From Brachypodium distachyon (taxonomy: Eukaryota > Streptophyta > Magnoliopsida > Poales > Poaceae): a stretch of 64,000 bases of DNA. Shown here in pieces: positions 48,584-59,952 of this stretch. Within the stretch, counting starts at the first letter, position 1. Every line of letters starts with the position of its first letter. Under the pieces are notes generated by a model that worked only from the letters and a program-made list of their open reading frames with translations, did not search any database and had not been told where the DNA came from. Location: the NCBI RefSeq assembly GCF_000005505.3, contig NC_016134.3, forward strand, positions 5,084,001-5,148,000. The letters run 5' to 3'. The translations under genes and the position numbers were made by a program.

Positions 48584-49023
48584 TACTAGACTACTGGCTG
48601 CGGCCTACATCCACCTACTGCGTACTGCAGTACTAATACTATTTTGGCTACAATATTTAGTACTTTGCTAGAGGGTTATGCACTTTGCTATGATGCGTTT
48701 GGAAGTTTTTCTTATCTCTTTGAAATCCTCTTTCCAAGCTAATGCATGTATCTGTCGTAAAAACCTAGATGCAAAGATAATTAATTATGGTAATAACAAC
48801 TGACATAAAAAAATTTAACACATTTATCTGCTACCTACACCAATAAAAATCTAATAGATGGTAAAAAAACTAGTAGCTACATCAAGAAAATCTGGTAACC
48901 GATGATTTCATAAGAAAATCTGGTAATGGATGATTGCTAACTAGTATTATCAGTGTTTTTCATAAGAAATTTCTTTTCATAATTATCCTTGTAGCCGGTA
49001 CATATTAATCCGGTAGCCAAGAT

Positions 49024-49110
49024 GTAGTGGGATGGACATTTGAGACTTGTCAAGTTTTCAAGTGCCATGAATAAGAAGTCATCCGTGATAGGTTTTACCA
49101 TAGAAAAATG
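49024..49110 (+). repeat. Left copy of a direct repeat flanking twin inverted repeats
   Basis: It matches 52174-52257 in direct orientation (GGGATGGACATTTGAGAC against GGGATGGAGATTTGAGAC, and several following blocks), with scattered differences. Confidence 0.75.
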
Positions 49111-49115
49111 TGACA

Positions 49116-50805
49116 ATGTTTCTACAACCGCCTTTTAACCCAACCGAATTAGATCTTCACGGCTACTCCTTGCAACCTGCAGCCTTGACCTTCTTTGTAC
49201 TGATCCAACTGCCACCTCAGACTAGATCCGCCACAGTACATCTCCTCAAGCCACCTCCACTTCACCCTTCTCGAGGCTCCCACAACGGTAACAACACCAT
49301 GTGCAACCTTCCGGACAACGACAGCTCACATGAAGGCCTTCTTCTCATAAGCCTGATGGTCGGCACAAAAAGACTTGGAGGATGGTAGTGAGATCATTTT
49401 GAGGTGACCTGCCGTCTTCATGCTAGATCTGGACATCCAGATGTGGTCACAACACTGCCCGCCCTTGAAGACCCGCGACGGGCAGGCAACCATCCATATC
49501 AGAAATGCTCAGTTCACCTATCATCAGATGTGCATGGAGGTAGTTCTGATTCTCTTAAATGGTGGATGAACTATGTTCATCATTTGCTTGTCAACACAAT
49601 AAAATATTTTTCAAAATGCAACACAACCAAACGTTTACAATTCATTGGAGATGTTTAGGGCTTATTCGGTTCACAAGATTTTGAAACCATAGGAATAGGA
49701 GGTCTCACCTAATGCTTAGAATCCTTAGGAATTAGGCTAAATTGGACACAATCCTTAGGAATCTAGCATGTCCATTCCTATGAAACAAATGCTACACATA
49801 AGAAAAAATCCTAAGGCATGAAATCCTGTAGAAATCCTTGAAACCAAATGAGCCCTTACAATACTTTATATATATAGTTGACACTTATATGCAGATCTAA
49901 GATTTACTATTGTGCGGACATAGTACAGAAGGATTAAGAAAAACAAACCTTATCAAGATGTCCATCATGCCTTCTCTTCTCTTGAACAATCCACCCTCTT
50001 GGTAAATTTTTCGGGTCAATCACAGATTTGCGGCCCATAACCTAGATCTGTATCAAAAGGCCCAAAGAAAATCTCCACATATATCTAATATCCTCGCCTT
50101 TTGAAATAGATCTTGGCGTTATGGGTTGCAAACCTGGGATTGACCCGAGAAATTTACCGACAGGGTGGCTTGTTCAAAACAAGAGAAGGCCTGATGGACA
50201 TCTTTATAGGATTTGTTCTTCCGGAACATTTTGTTATATATCCACACAATATTAAATCTTACATCTGCATATAGCTGTCAAGTATAAAGTATTGTAAATA
50301 TCTCTTTGTTAATGCATTTTGTTGAGGACCGAATCTAAAATTAGTTCATCTATCATTTTTGAGAATCAAAACAACCTCTATGTGCATTTTGGTTCCGTGA
50401 CCGCATTTGGCCAGCTAGATCTGGCATGAAGACGCAATGTCACCTCAAAACGATGTCACCATCACTCTCTAGGTCCTGTTGTGCTGACCATGAGGCCTAC
50501 GACAAGAAGGCCCTCCCGTGAGCTGCAAGTTGCGGAAACTGATGTTGGGGTGACGTTGAAAACGTCGGAGCAGAGTCTATCTAGGTGTCTTCATGATGGC
50601 AAGGTTGTGCACGAAGCTCCTTCTTGTCTTCTCAACCTTGGATGCCACCTTGCCTCCTACTGGATCTGGCGGTATGGTGTGTGGTGACTGTGGTCGGATG
50701 TGGCCTACAATGGTGTTGTTGCCTTTTTGTGAGCCTCGAAAGGGGAAAGTGGATGTCGCCTAAGGAAATTTAAGCCTCGTTATGGCGGTTTTTTAGAACC
50801 GTCTT
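49116..50805. repeat. Long imperfect inverted repeat 1 (foldback-like, arms about 0.7-0.95 kb)
   Basis: The left arm (about 49116-50060) pairs with the right arm (about 50097-50805) around a loop near 50078. Pairs include 49935-50020 with 50140-50220 (GGTAAATTTTTCGGGTCAAT with the complement of ATTGACCCGAGAAATTTACC) and 49390-49450 with 50398-50455. The left arm is longer because a 198-bp MITE sits in it. No transposase frame is present. It could be a foldback or TIR element remnant able to form hairpin RNA if transcribed. Confidence 0.8.
49658..49855. mobile_element. Tourist-type MITE (198 bp) in the left arm
   Basis: The terminal repeats are GGGCTTATTCGGTT on the left and AACCAAATGAGCCC on the right. 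TTA duplications lie at 49655-49657 and 49856-49858, as expected for PIF/Harbinger-derived MITEs. It has no counterpart in the right arm, so it inserted after the inverted repeat formed. Confidence 0.88.
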
Positions 50806-52148
50806 GGATGTGTGTCAAGAATACAATATTCTAATGCTGAGGAATACAATACCTGTCCTTTATCTATGAGTTTGCCTTTTCAAATCTTATTGCATGTATA
50901 AGCAGTAACTATGTAAACACTTGCAGGGTGTGGTATAAATCACACATAAGTGTTCATTGTTCAAAATTATTTCTAATGCTGAGGCTCAATTTTGTCTGCA
51001 CTAATTTCAGAAAATTGTTGATAAAATGATTAGAAAAATCTACCGGTCAACAACGAAAGTGGCAAGTATTTTGGACTGGTGGCAATAGCATACCTTGTCC
51101 AACACCTCTAAGCATCAAACAACAGGTTAACATTAAATGATTTGCATTGAATTTTTTTAAATCTACCTTGGATGAATTGTTTCTTTGTTTTCTAAATGAA
51201 ACTTCAGAATCAAATTAGCGGTCTTACTGATTTTTATTATGCTATTTTTAGAGAGGAAACTCATCTGAATCATTGCCGACCATGCAACATAGTACTATCC
51301 TTGGAGACTAATGTTATGAAAGATTGTTTACATGATGCCATTTGACTTGAAACTTGAATTATTGCAGTAGTTACTCATTTTGGTTTATCTAAAAAGTAAA
51401 GTGATTCCTAAAACTGCTGCGAATATTGCTAGTGATGCAAGCAACATGGGGTTATTGCATTACAGTAAGATGCAATTCAATACCCTTTTCCTAGTTTCTT
51501 GCATCACTAACAATGATCGTAGCAGCTTCACCTTTTAAAGAAAACATAAGTGAGTAGTTATTGTATTCAAGCTTCAACTCAAATGGCATCATGCGAACCA
51601 TTTGTCATTTTGTCGTAACATTAATCACCAGGATAGTACTACATTGCATGGTCGGCAATGATACAGACGAGACTGGTCCCTACAAATAGCATGATAAAAA
51701 TCATGTAAGAATATTAATTTGATTTCGAGTATAATTTAAAAAATCAAAAAACAATTTCATCTTGGGTAAATTTGAAAACTGTTCAACGAAAAACATGTTA
51801 TGTAACCTGTCTGATACATAGAGGTGTTGGACAAGGTATGCTACCGACACCAAGTCAAAATACTCTGCCACTTTCGCCATTGACCGGTAGATTTTTCTAG
51901 TCGTTGTATCAATAATCTCAAATTAGTGCAAACAAAACTGAGCCTCAGCTTTTTATGAAATAATTAAGAACACAGAACACTTGTGTGTGATTTCCCACAG
52001 CCTGCAAGTCTCTACATAGCTGTTCGTTACACACAGTTAAGTGTTGAAAAGGCAAAAACATAGGTAAAGGAGAGGTCTTTACTGTAGAATATCATATCCT
52101 TTACGCCTTTACGGACCATCCAAGACGGCTCTAAAAACCCGCCACACA
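50786..52148. repeat. Long imperfect inverted repeat 2 (arms about 0.65 kb)
   Basis: The left arm (about 50786-51445) pairs with the right arm (about 51490-52148). For example ATACCTTGTCCAACACCTCT at about 51090 is mirrored by AGAGGTGTTGGACAAGGTAT at about 51821, and TTAGAACCGTCTTGGATG is mirrored near 52120. The loop is only tens of bases. Its left edge overlaps the right edge of inverted repeat 1. Confidence 0.82.
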
Positions 52149-52173
52149 TGAGACTTACATTCAAACGATTCAT

Positions 52174-52257
52174 TACTGGGATGGAGATTTGAGACGTGTC
52201 AATTTTCCAAGTGCTATGGTAAAAAAGCATCCGAGAAAGGTTTAGCCACAGAAAAAG
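52174..52257 (+). repeat. Right copy of the direct repeat flanking the twin inverted repeats
   Basis: Counterpart of 49024-49110; it ends about 85 bp before the PHD-gene copy begins. Confidence 0.75.
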
Positions 52258-52342
52258 CAGGAAGGCTACTGCCCTACTGCTCCCCACACCCTGCTGCCCT
52301 GCCCCTCTCTGTATTGAACCCCCTCGAAGATTTTTCGGGCTT

Positions 52343-54692
52343 CTGGGCGACTGTTTGTGAAAGGAAACTACTGCCCAGTTTGCTTGAAGGTAGTCCCATC
52401 CTATTACTTTTTCTTGGCATGACTGCTTGTTTTCTACACAGAACGAATTTATACGCCTCATGGCATTAGTTCGTATGTCTTGTTTTGTCCCACTGTTTCG
52501 CATCTAATAAAGTGGCTATGCATGAGGTCTTAAAGTGAGGATTGTATTTGTCTATAGGTTAAAGTCTCCTAGTTGAGACTCAATTTGTGTTGTTAACTTG
52601 GAGAACGTGCGTAGCAGTCTTGGTTTACACATACCATAATGTTTTTCAATGCTTTTCTGTGTTAACTTCTATATACTTGTTTCTGCTGATTGGGTTTGTC
52701 TTTTCAGGTTTATAGAGATCCTGATGTGATACCTATGGCGTGCTGCGATATTTGTGAAAAGTGGGTGCATATTGAGTGTGATGTCATCAGGTCTGTATCA
52801 CTGTATGTTGGTTTAGACCACATAGATTGGCAAACAAACGTGTAGCACGTCGAGTATTTTATAACGAGCCGATGGAATCCGGCGAGAGACACGCACGTAC
52901 ATGAAACCAAGCTAGTTCTACGTCAAGCCGCACACAAGAGAATCAATTGGAGAGCTACAGGCCTGAATCGAGCCTGTCTTCTTTTCTTTATTTTTCTGGG
53001 TTGATTTACAAGGCACCGTTTGCACATATACATGGGAAGATGCATACCGATACAAACAACCTAACTAAATGCGACTAGGACTACAAACTAAACCAGAAAA
53101 CAAACTCTATTTGGATTGATCTTGAGCTTACACTGTATGAATGACAACTTCTCATTTTTCTTGCTTTCTAGTCTACACGGCAAATTTGATCATTGGCCCC
53201 ACTTTACCTCGCACTTTGATGTTCTGTGGTGCATACTTTGCTGCCTTTCCATAAATAAATTATGCAGTGAGGAAAAATACCAGCAGTTCCAAGCTGACGA
53301 ATATCTGCAGGCGCATCATGCCGTGGTGAATGCTCCCAGGTGATATGTACTTCTGTCGTGGTTCCTCATTGCTGGATTATACTATGTCATCTTACACTCA
53401 TTTTGCTTCTTCAGATCAGGGATCCAGATGATGCAGTTCGGGAGCTTTGGAAGACAATGATCTTATGGTTAGTTTAAGGGCTGCTGCTGCACTGCCTTCT
53501 TTAGAAGATTTATCACCATCAAACCCAAACTCAGATGATGAAAGACTCGGTGCATTTGTACTAAAAAATGATGGTAGAAGCACACTAAAATTCTCTTTCA
53601 AAAGTAACAGCAGTAAGCCTCCATTACATCAATCTGGGCAAGAGAAGATTGTTCTCAAGACCTCAGTGTCAAATAAGAAGCATTCCAAGAAAAAAAGGCA
53701 ATCAAGGAAATATATCAGTTGGTGATCCGGATGAGATATTCTTGGAGAAAAGGCATGAAGCCAAATCATAGAGTAATTTGGGGGGTCATCTATAGAAGGT
53801 AGCCATGGCCAGAATTCAATTAAGAATGATGATAGTATGTTTACTTTATCTCCAACTCGAAGTTCAGAGAAAGCTGCTGCAAACAATGCCAATATGATAC
53901 CCAAAGTCAAAATGAGAGGCAGTAAATTTTCCATCTTAATGCCTGAATAGCTGGATTCATCTCGTGATTCTTTATTAATCCCTTTATTCGTAATAAATAA
54001 TACTTGAGCTAGTATTTTTTTTCTTCGCAATGTAAGATTTGTTTACTTCAGATTTCTTCCCTTTGTACTGTGTTAAATATTAAAGTAGCTTGGTGTCCTT
54101 TTGCTATTTCAGGAGGGAAGATTGATGTAACAAGCCAGTTCAAAAGCTCAAGGAGTGAGAAAAAAGAAAAGAGTGTAATGAAGCTAGTTAGAGAGACTGG
54201 AGTTCAATAAAGAAATAGCCTTTTGGGAGATTAGGGCACTTCCAAAAAGCATGTAGCTGGAAAAAGGAGCAATGCTATAATTTCTGGCATGGAAAATGCA
54301 AGTGAAAGCGGTACAAGAGCAGATCATTTGGACAAAAACAATCTATTCCCAATCAGCTGACAGATAACCAGGCCACTGCTTTATTACCCCTCAACAACTC
54401 TCCTGACAGCTTAAAGCCATCATTGGCTTCTCAGCAAGAGGAGTTAAATGTTGCTAAAGGCCAGAGATCAAAGAGGAAAAGGCCTTCGATGGACAAGATG
54501 GATGGCTCAGATCGGAAGGTAAGACTCCAGGCAAGAGGTATCACACCAGAGCACAGGCGATGAAGCAATCACTTGGATACTGCGCAAATTGGGCAAGGAT
54601 GCGATTGGGAGGAGGCCGGATTGAGATCCAACTACCTTCTGATGGCAAGTGGTGAGCTCTCTCTAGCCTAAATTCTTGTTACTTGTTCTGTT
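52343..54692 (+). pseudogene. Unprocessed partial duplicate of the PHD-finger gene
   Basis: It is homologous to the parent from within exon 7 (parent about 8727) to just past the donor of exon 11 (parent about 11800), with introns retained, so it arose by DNA duplication and not retroposition. Parts are: exon 7 tail at about 52345-52388, exon 8 at 52709-52791, exon 9 from 53269, exon 10 from 53416, exon 11 at 54113-54653. Defects include a 7-base loss in exon 9 (LQ then AHHAV instead of YTCASCRGE), a loss in exon 10 after ELWK, an extra A in the poly-A run near 53690, a TAG near 53769 (EAKS*), and TAA/TAG codons in exon 11. A deletion joins exon 10 (GSK) to intron sequence, removing about 0.9 kb. 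There is no promoter, no start and no exon 12. It is not expected to make protein. Confidence 0.92.
52806..53132. mobile_element. Solo LTR (327 bp) in an intron of the PHD-gene copy
   Basis: The element begins TGTTGG and ends TTACA, with exact CTGTA duplications at 52801-52805 and 53133-53137. It interrupts sequence that aligns with parent intron 8 and is absent from the parent. Size and ends suit a Copia-type LTR. The orientation is unclear. Confidence 0.8.
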
Positions 54693-55054
54693 TATCTATA
54701 TCCATAGTCTATACTCTATAGTACCTAGTAATTTATAGTTGGTGTCCGATCATCCACAACTCTCTACCATTACCATGACAGAATTATGAATTAATGGGCC
54801 TAGCCTAAGATCGATAACGAGATAGGCTTATACTACCTACTAATTTGAAATTGGGGTCCGTTCATCTGTCCCTCTCTACCTTCACCGCACATAAAATTAA
54901 TTGGCTTACTAAGATGATAAGGTCGATAACAAGCTAGGTAGCCATCAGCCCATATCAACACATAGATTTAAAACGGTTGGCCCACCGCACACAGAATTAA
55001 TGGGTCTAGGCGTCCAGCCCAAAATCAGCAGCAAGACCTTAATGCAACAATTAA
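54693..55054. other. Intergenic; no feature
   Basis: Two diverged related blocks (about 54770-54850 and 54895-55010) share words such as GAATTAATGGG and GATCGATAACGAGATAGG or GGTCGATAACAAGCTAGG, suggesting an old local duplication. There is no gene. Confidence 0.4.
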
Positions 55055-55345
55055 GGCCTTGTTTGGCACTTGTGTATTTTTTTAATCGCTAGTGTTTTGG
55101 TATTTGAGGGGTTTGGGTATTCACCCAAAACTCTGAAAAACCCAAAACACTAGTGTTTAAAAAAACACTAGTATGAGAAGTGTTTTTAATTGGTACAACA
55201 ATGGGGTGTTTTGTGGGGGGGGAAACTAGCGTTAGGCCTCCAATCCCTTCCTACCAAACAACCATTGGTTTTTTTTAGTGTTTTCCAATTTGGAGTGGAT
55301 AATACCCTAGAAAACACTACAAAAACAGTAGTGCCAAACAAGGCG
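55055..55345. mobile_element. MITE with GGCCTTGTTTGGCACT ends (about 291 bp)
   Basis: The left end GGCCTTGTTTGGCACT pairs with the right end AGTGCCAAACAAGGCG. Subterminal CACTAGTGTTTT-type words are also mirrored. The ends resemble hAT or PIF-type grass MITEs. The target duplication is not clear. Confidence 0.75.
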
Positions 55346-55450
55346 TCAAGGCCTAAGAGGATAACTAGTCTATATACCGTTGTTTGGATATACATAATTT
55401 GTGAAGACCGTAGCAACACAAGGGGCACTTAGCTAGTATTTTATTATATA

Positions 55451-55689
55451 CTCCCTCCTTTTGCAAAGATTTACGAATTAGGTTTTGTTAAGACAAGGCA
55501 TTGACCAAGAATTACTCAATCAATATGTAATTTATATGATGGTAAATCACACTTATCAGCAAGAACTTTTGAAGACGAATCTATCGGTATAAATTTCTTA
55601 TCTTAAAAAATACATATTAATAGAGTAATTCTTGGTCAAAGCTTTGTCTTATTTAAACCAAATACGCGACCTTTGTGAAAAGGAGGGAG
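55451..55689. mobile_element. Stowaway-type MITE (239 bp), same family as the one in the PHD intron
   Basis: The ends are CTCCCTCCTTTTGCAAAG and CTTTGTGAAAAGGAGGGAG. TA duplications lie at 55449-55450 and 55690-55691. The interior shares GTTAAGACAAGG and TATTAATAGAGTAATTCTTG with 10303-10543. Confidence 0.9.
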
Positions 55690-55810
55690 TACTAGCTGCA
55701 TTTGCGCGGCTAGACCCCTCATTATATCTCTCTTAATTTATATTTGGTCATCTTCCTAAAGTGACAATCACCAACTCACGCTTATATGTACGTATACTTC
55801 TATCCAAATA

Positions 55811-55884
55811 CTTCCTGCGTCCCAAAATAAGTGTTGTATAGATTCTTATACAAATCCACGTCACTTATTTCGGGGCGGAGGGAG
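55811..55884. mobile_element. Short Stowaway-type MITE (74 bp)
   Basis: Palindromic, with CCCAAAATAAGTG at the left and CACTTATTTCGGGGCGGAGG at the right. TA duplications lie at 55809-55810 and 55885-55886. It is related to the MITE at 2099-2180. Confidence 0.85.
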
Positions 55885-56009
55885 TATATTTTTATCTTTT
55901 TCTTTTACTTTAGATCTGAAATGTCGTAATCTAGAGCCACAATGATCGACGTTGTAGATTATTTGGCCTATGTGGACGAAATGGTCTGTGACAGCACACA
56001 ACCTGATAA

Positions 56010-56375
56010 TTGGTCCAATCAAACATAACTTCATGTGGGCTTCTCTCGGTTGTAGTTGGTTGCAAGTGCCTATCTACTCTCCATATTGTTGACTGCCACA
56101 AAATAGGCAGCGCAGATTGGCTGGAGAACCTTGGCCAGAATGGATCACTGGAAGAACTTGTAGTAAAGAATTGCCTGAGAATTAGTCAGTATGAGCTCCT
56201 AAAGTTTGGTCAAGGATGGATGAAGCTCCAAAAGTTTGAGTTTACGACGAATGCAGGTGTATGAGATCATTATTCTAGATGTTATGATTCCTCATACAAT
56301 GCTCACAACCCGAGTAGATATAAGAGTTTGAAGGATTTGATGTTTACACGGTTTACAACTGGGCCAGAAACAAGA
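56010..56375 (+). pseudogene. Fragment of an F-box/LRR protein gene
   Basis: The open frame encodes LRR-type sequence of a plant F-box/LRR family: LLSVVVGCKCLSTLHIVDCH, SLEELVVKNCLRISQYELLK, MKLQKFEFTTN. It hits TGA at 56262-56264. The same frame then continues with DHYSRCYDSSYNAHNPSRY and LKDLMFTRFTTGPET, recognisable as the next part of such proteins, so the TGA is a nonsense change. No start codon, F-box or further LRRs are present; TGA/TAA codons close the frame just upstream. It is a decayed internal fragment. Confidence 0.7.
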
Positions 56376-58137
56376 AGATCTAGCAATAAATAATCAAGAA
56401 CTCATTAGGCGAGTACAAAAGAGCAGAGCATGTTCAGAGGATTCAGCCGATTACAGTAAATACAGAGGCTGGCGGCCGGCGGAGTCAGGTGGATCAAACA
56501 AAACAACGATCTTCTATTTAGGAGCTGCTAAAAGCAAATCAGGGAGGGAGGTGGTTACATGGTGCCACTGGGTCTTCCGCTTCCGCTGCAAGGGGAGGCA
56601 TCGAGTGAAACGATGCGGTGGCCGTTACCTGCTGTGTGCCAGTGCCACGGCGAGATGCTGCGGCCGGTGGCAAGAGAGGGAGGGAGGGAATGGACGTGCG
56701 GGAGAGGTGACAGAGGAGAGAACGCCGCCGTGGAGTGCGTACCGCCATGGCCGCTAACAAGCAAATCCATCAATTCATTCCCAAGATTTGCGGGGAAGCC
56801 GGCGTCCAGCTCCTGGACGACCTGACCGAGGGCGGCAGGAGGAGGCGGGGCGGCCGGAGGTGGAGAGGAGGTGGGGCGGGGGAGGAGTGGCGGCGGCAGG
56901 GGAGAGGAGCCCGATCCCGCTAGGGTTGCTCGAGGGGATCGGTCAGGTCTGGACGAAAAAATGGTTCGCGGAGACTGGGGAACTTGGCGGTGGCATTTGG
57001 GGCGTAAAAACGGTTTGCCGTCGGGACCAATTTCTCCATGCAGCCCGTTTTACATGTCATTTGGGTTGGGCTTCTCGTAGCAGTTCTTGAGAAATTTTCC
57101 TTTCTTTTGGGTTTCAGCTGCCTGGAACCTATAAGTTGGCCTAGAAGCCCAAAAGAAGGGGCCGTTATTTTTTTTAACCTTTTGCTATTCAATCTCTATG
57201 ATTGTTAGATGGGCGTTGTCCTCTAAATGAATAGCACGTTGGAACAGGACAAAGTCCCTGTGAATGGTCTTTGCAGGAAAACATTACAGCAACTTATTGT
57301 TAACTTCTTTAATTCTGGTGTTCTAGTTTAATATGGTAGTCTATACATAACCTAGTATGCTCCAAGTGGTCAGATGTGCATTGTTGTAGTAGGAAACTGA
57401 ATACTGCTTGATAACTATGCGGTGGAAAATGTTTGTTAATAGACAGCCAGGTGAATGCACTTCCCTCAATCTCATGGATTCATTTCATTCAGCACACCTC
57501 GCATGTAAAGTGATGAACACTTAGTCCTGAGCCCTGACGTTGTATAACAGATTCTTTTTTTGTAACTGTATATGTATGTCAGTGGCACTGTTGGCTCTGA
57601 TACACCAAAGCATAATTTACTTGTTTTTTCTAATCTTCACTGGAAATAGAAAAAGATTCTGGCCTTTTCTGTGCCTTGCCCTGTCCTGTGTGGACACCTT
57701 GCTAGCCATGAAAGCATGCTTTTGTGTGACATAATCTTACACTGCATCAAAATACAGTGTAGTCATCCTTCAAAATTCGAACATTAATTTATTCTGCAAT
57801 TAGAAGCTTGTAAATCTCAACACCCTCAGGCGAAGTGGAGTATCATCCTTTGTTGGCCTGAAGGCTGGAACTCGCGGGTGGCCGGATGAGTTTCCCTGGA
57901 ATTTTCACAAATGATCATTTTTTTTCCCGAAAATGAAGGAGTCCAGGGAGTCCCTCTAGGCTCTGCAATGTACCTTACTTTGGTGCATTCAAATATGCAG
58001 ATTATGAATAAAGAGTTGAGGAAAGTGAAGGTACGGCTAATAATTAGGAGCCAAATTAGGATCTTCATTTGGTCCTTGATTGGAACCATGGAGTCATCCT
58101 ATATATGAGCCAAATTAGGAGTTAAAAAAAGGCTTCT
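56376..58137. other. Intergenic; GC-rich patch without a supported gene
   Basis: 56530-57060 is GC-rich with overlapping frames on both strands. The plus-strand frame from 56735 (MAANKQIHQFIPKICGEAGV) runs into low-complexity Arg/Gly and matches nothing I know. The rest (57060-58137) is AT-rich with no structure of note. Confidence 0.4.
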
Positions 58138-59952
58138 TTATATGTATATATAGGAGCCAGATAGAAGTAAAACAAAAGCAAGTAAAAGTAAAACAGCAGA
58201 GATGGCCAACGATGTAGACGAGATTCTATAGCAGGATCGATCCGCACGCCTCCTCCTCCTCCTCTTCTTCTCCACTCTCTGCATCTCCGGTTTCCAAGTG
58301 TAAATCCAGGACTTGGAGTCGGACACACGAGACCATCGCCCTCTGTCGCAAGGCACGATGTCCAGATCCGGTGCCCCCTTGGCCTCGGTACTGTTGCACA
58401 ACTCCAGGGTCATCGTCTCGAGCCCCGGCGCGCTCGCGATGAGCAGCTGCACGAGGCTGACCTGATCGTCCAACCACGGGCGGAAGCCGGTGATCTTTGC
58501 ATACCGGAGTCGCTCCAGCGACATGTCGACGGGGCCTTCGTCCCCCTGGTCCTGGTGGCAGAAGCAGTTTGGGTCCGAGCACTCATCGAGCTGAAATCAA
58601 TCGGCATTAAAGTGAGAATTCAGTATAGGAAGAGGTAGCTCTTGTGGAGTAGTAGAAGATTATTCATGGATATCTCTGATTGAAACCCTGACCCGCAAGT
58701 AAGAGAAGGCGATTTGGAGGCGCTGTACGTTGCTGCACCGCGAGACGAGCGTGGCGACGCCGCCTCTGAGGCAGTGGGCCTTGATTCCGATGCGCATGGA
58801 CGTCCACACGTCCAGGGTCAAGTCTGCGATGTGGGGAAGCGGTGGCAGGAGGCTCAGGACCTCGCTGTCGGCGTTCCACTCCACGGGAGGCGGCCTTAGA
58901 ATCAGGCCGACGCTTTCCGCGGCGGCGCAGCGCTGGAGGAGACCCACGGCGGCCTGATTCCAGTAATCGGTGTCGTCGCCGGGCGCGTCGTGCGACACCA
59001 GGTGAAGCTGCTCCAGGCGCCGGACGGACTCCAAGCCGGTGAGCTCCAGATGGCGCAGCATGAAGCTGCAGACCAGAAGCTCCAGCCCCGGCGCCGAGAT
59101 CCTAGCCGTCCCGTCGAACCACAACCACCAGCAGGCTTCCAGGTGCAGCGCCTGGAGGCCCCGCGCGTAGAGCTCGAGAGACGAGAGGTGCCTGAGGTGC
59201 ATCAGCCGGAGCTCCTGGAGCGTGCTTGCGGCGTCGAGACGGAGCGCGTAGAGCCCGTCGATGTGCTCGAGCCGGAGCCGCCGGAGACGCGGGCTGCAGC
59301 AGGACGACAGCAGGAGACCCAGGTTGTGCTCGTCGGCGTCGGTCCGGATCGTGATCTGGCTGAGCGTTAGGGCGATGAGCGCGTGGAAGGCGCCGGCGCG
59401 GGGGCCCGGGACCGTGAGCGTGGCCGTGGCCAGTGTCAGGCTCATCGTCTCGGCTCTCGTCGTGGCGGGGAGCTCGGCCTGGAGCTTGTTGTCGTCCCTC
59501 AAGCATAACTCTGACCTGCTCGGCGCCGCGGGCGGCACCGGGGGCACCGCGAGCGTGAAGATCCCCGTGACGCGGCGCGCGGCGAAGCGCAGCCACGCGG
59601 AGAGGTGCGCCGAGGTGATGTCGGCGGCGTGGTCGTGCCTCAAGGAGTAGCCCAAGAGATCGGTCGTGTCTAATACGGAGTAGTCGTGGCAACACGAGGC
59701 GTAGACAAAGGAGATCCACAGCGCGTCCACGTCGGGGCCATCGTCAGCGCGCCGCGAGAGAGCGGCGTCCATGGCGGGGATGAGCCGGCGTGCGTCGTCG
59801 TCGTCGATGGTGGTGGGCCTGCCGCCGACGAAGAAGAGAAGAGTCTGGGCGGACAGGATGTGGGCATCGTCGTAGTCGAGGCCGGTGACCTGGTTGCCGG
59901 CGGCGCCCTCGAGCTTGCACATCGATGTTGCTGGTTCCGCCGACGTCGGCAT
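58138..59952 (-). CDS. LRR/FBD-type (F-box-derived) family protein, copy 1, altered C terminus
   Basis: Two exons, complement(58693..59952) and complement(58138..58590), join in phase 0 to give 570 aa. The start at 59952 (MPTSAEPATS) was chosen because copy 2 begins MPTTSLPKLE; an upstream in-frame ATG lies at 60006. The N terminus (LDYDDAHILSAQTLLFFVGG) sits where an F-box would be and looks like a degenerate one. Residues about 100-400 are leucine-rich (LGLLLSSCCSPRLRRLRLEH, LQELRLMHLRHLSSLELYAR). Exon 2 encodes CSDPNCFC, MSLERLRYAKITGFRPWLDD and QLLIASAPGLETMTLEL, the FBD-like end. Such proteins may act as substrate adaptors of SCF ligases, unproven here. After KPEM the frame differs from copy 2 by an indel and runs through a basic stretch (VEKKRRRRRRADR) into a hydrophobic tail (LAISAVLLLLAFVLLLSG). 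Confidence 0.85.

Noticed and set aside
52799..53139. A 9-bp duplication (CACTGTATG) suggesting a small MULE in the PHD copy
   Set aside because: No inverted ends exist at those borders. Shifting the frame gives TG...CA ends and a 5-bp CTGTA duplication, a better fit to a solo LTR.
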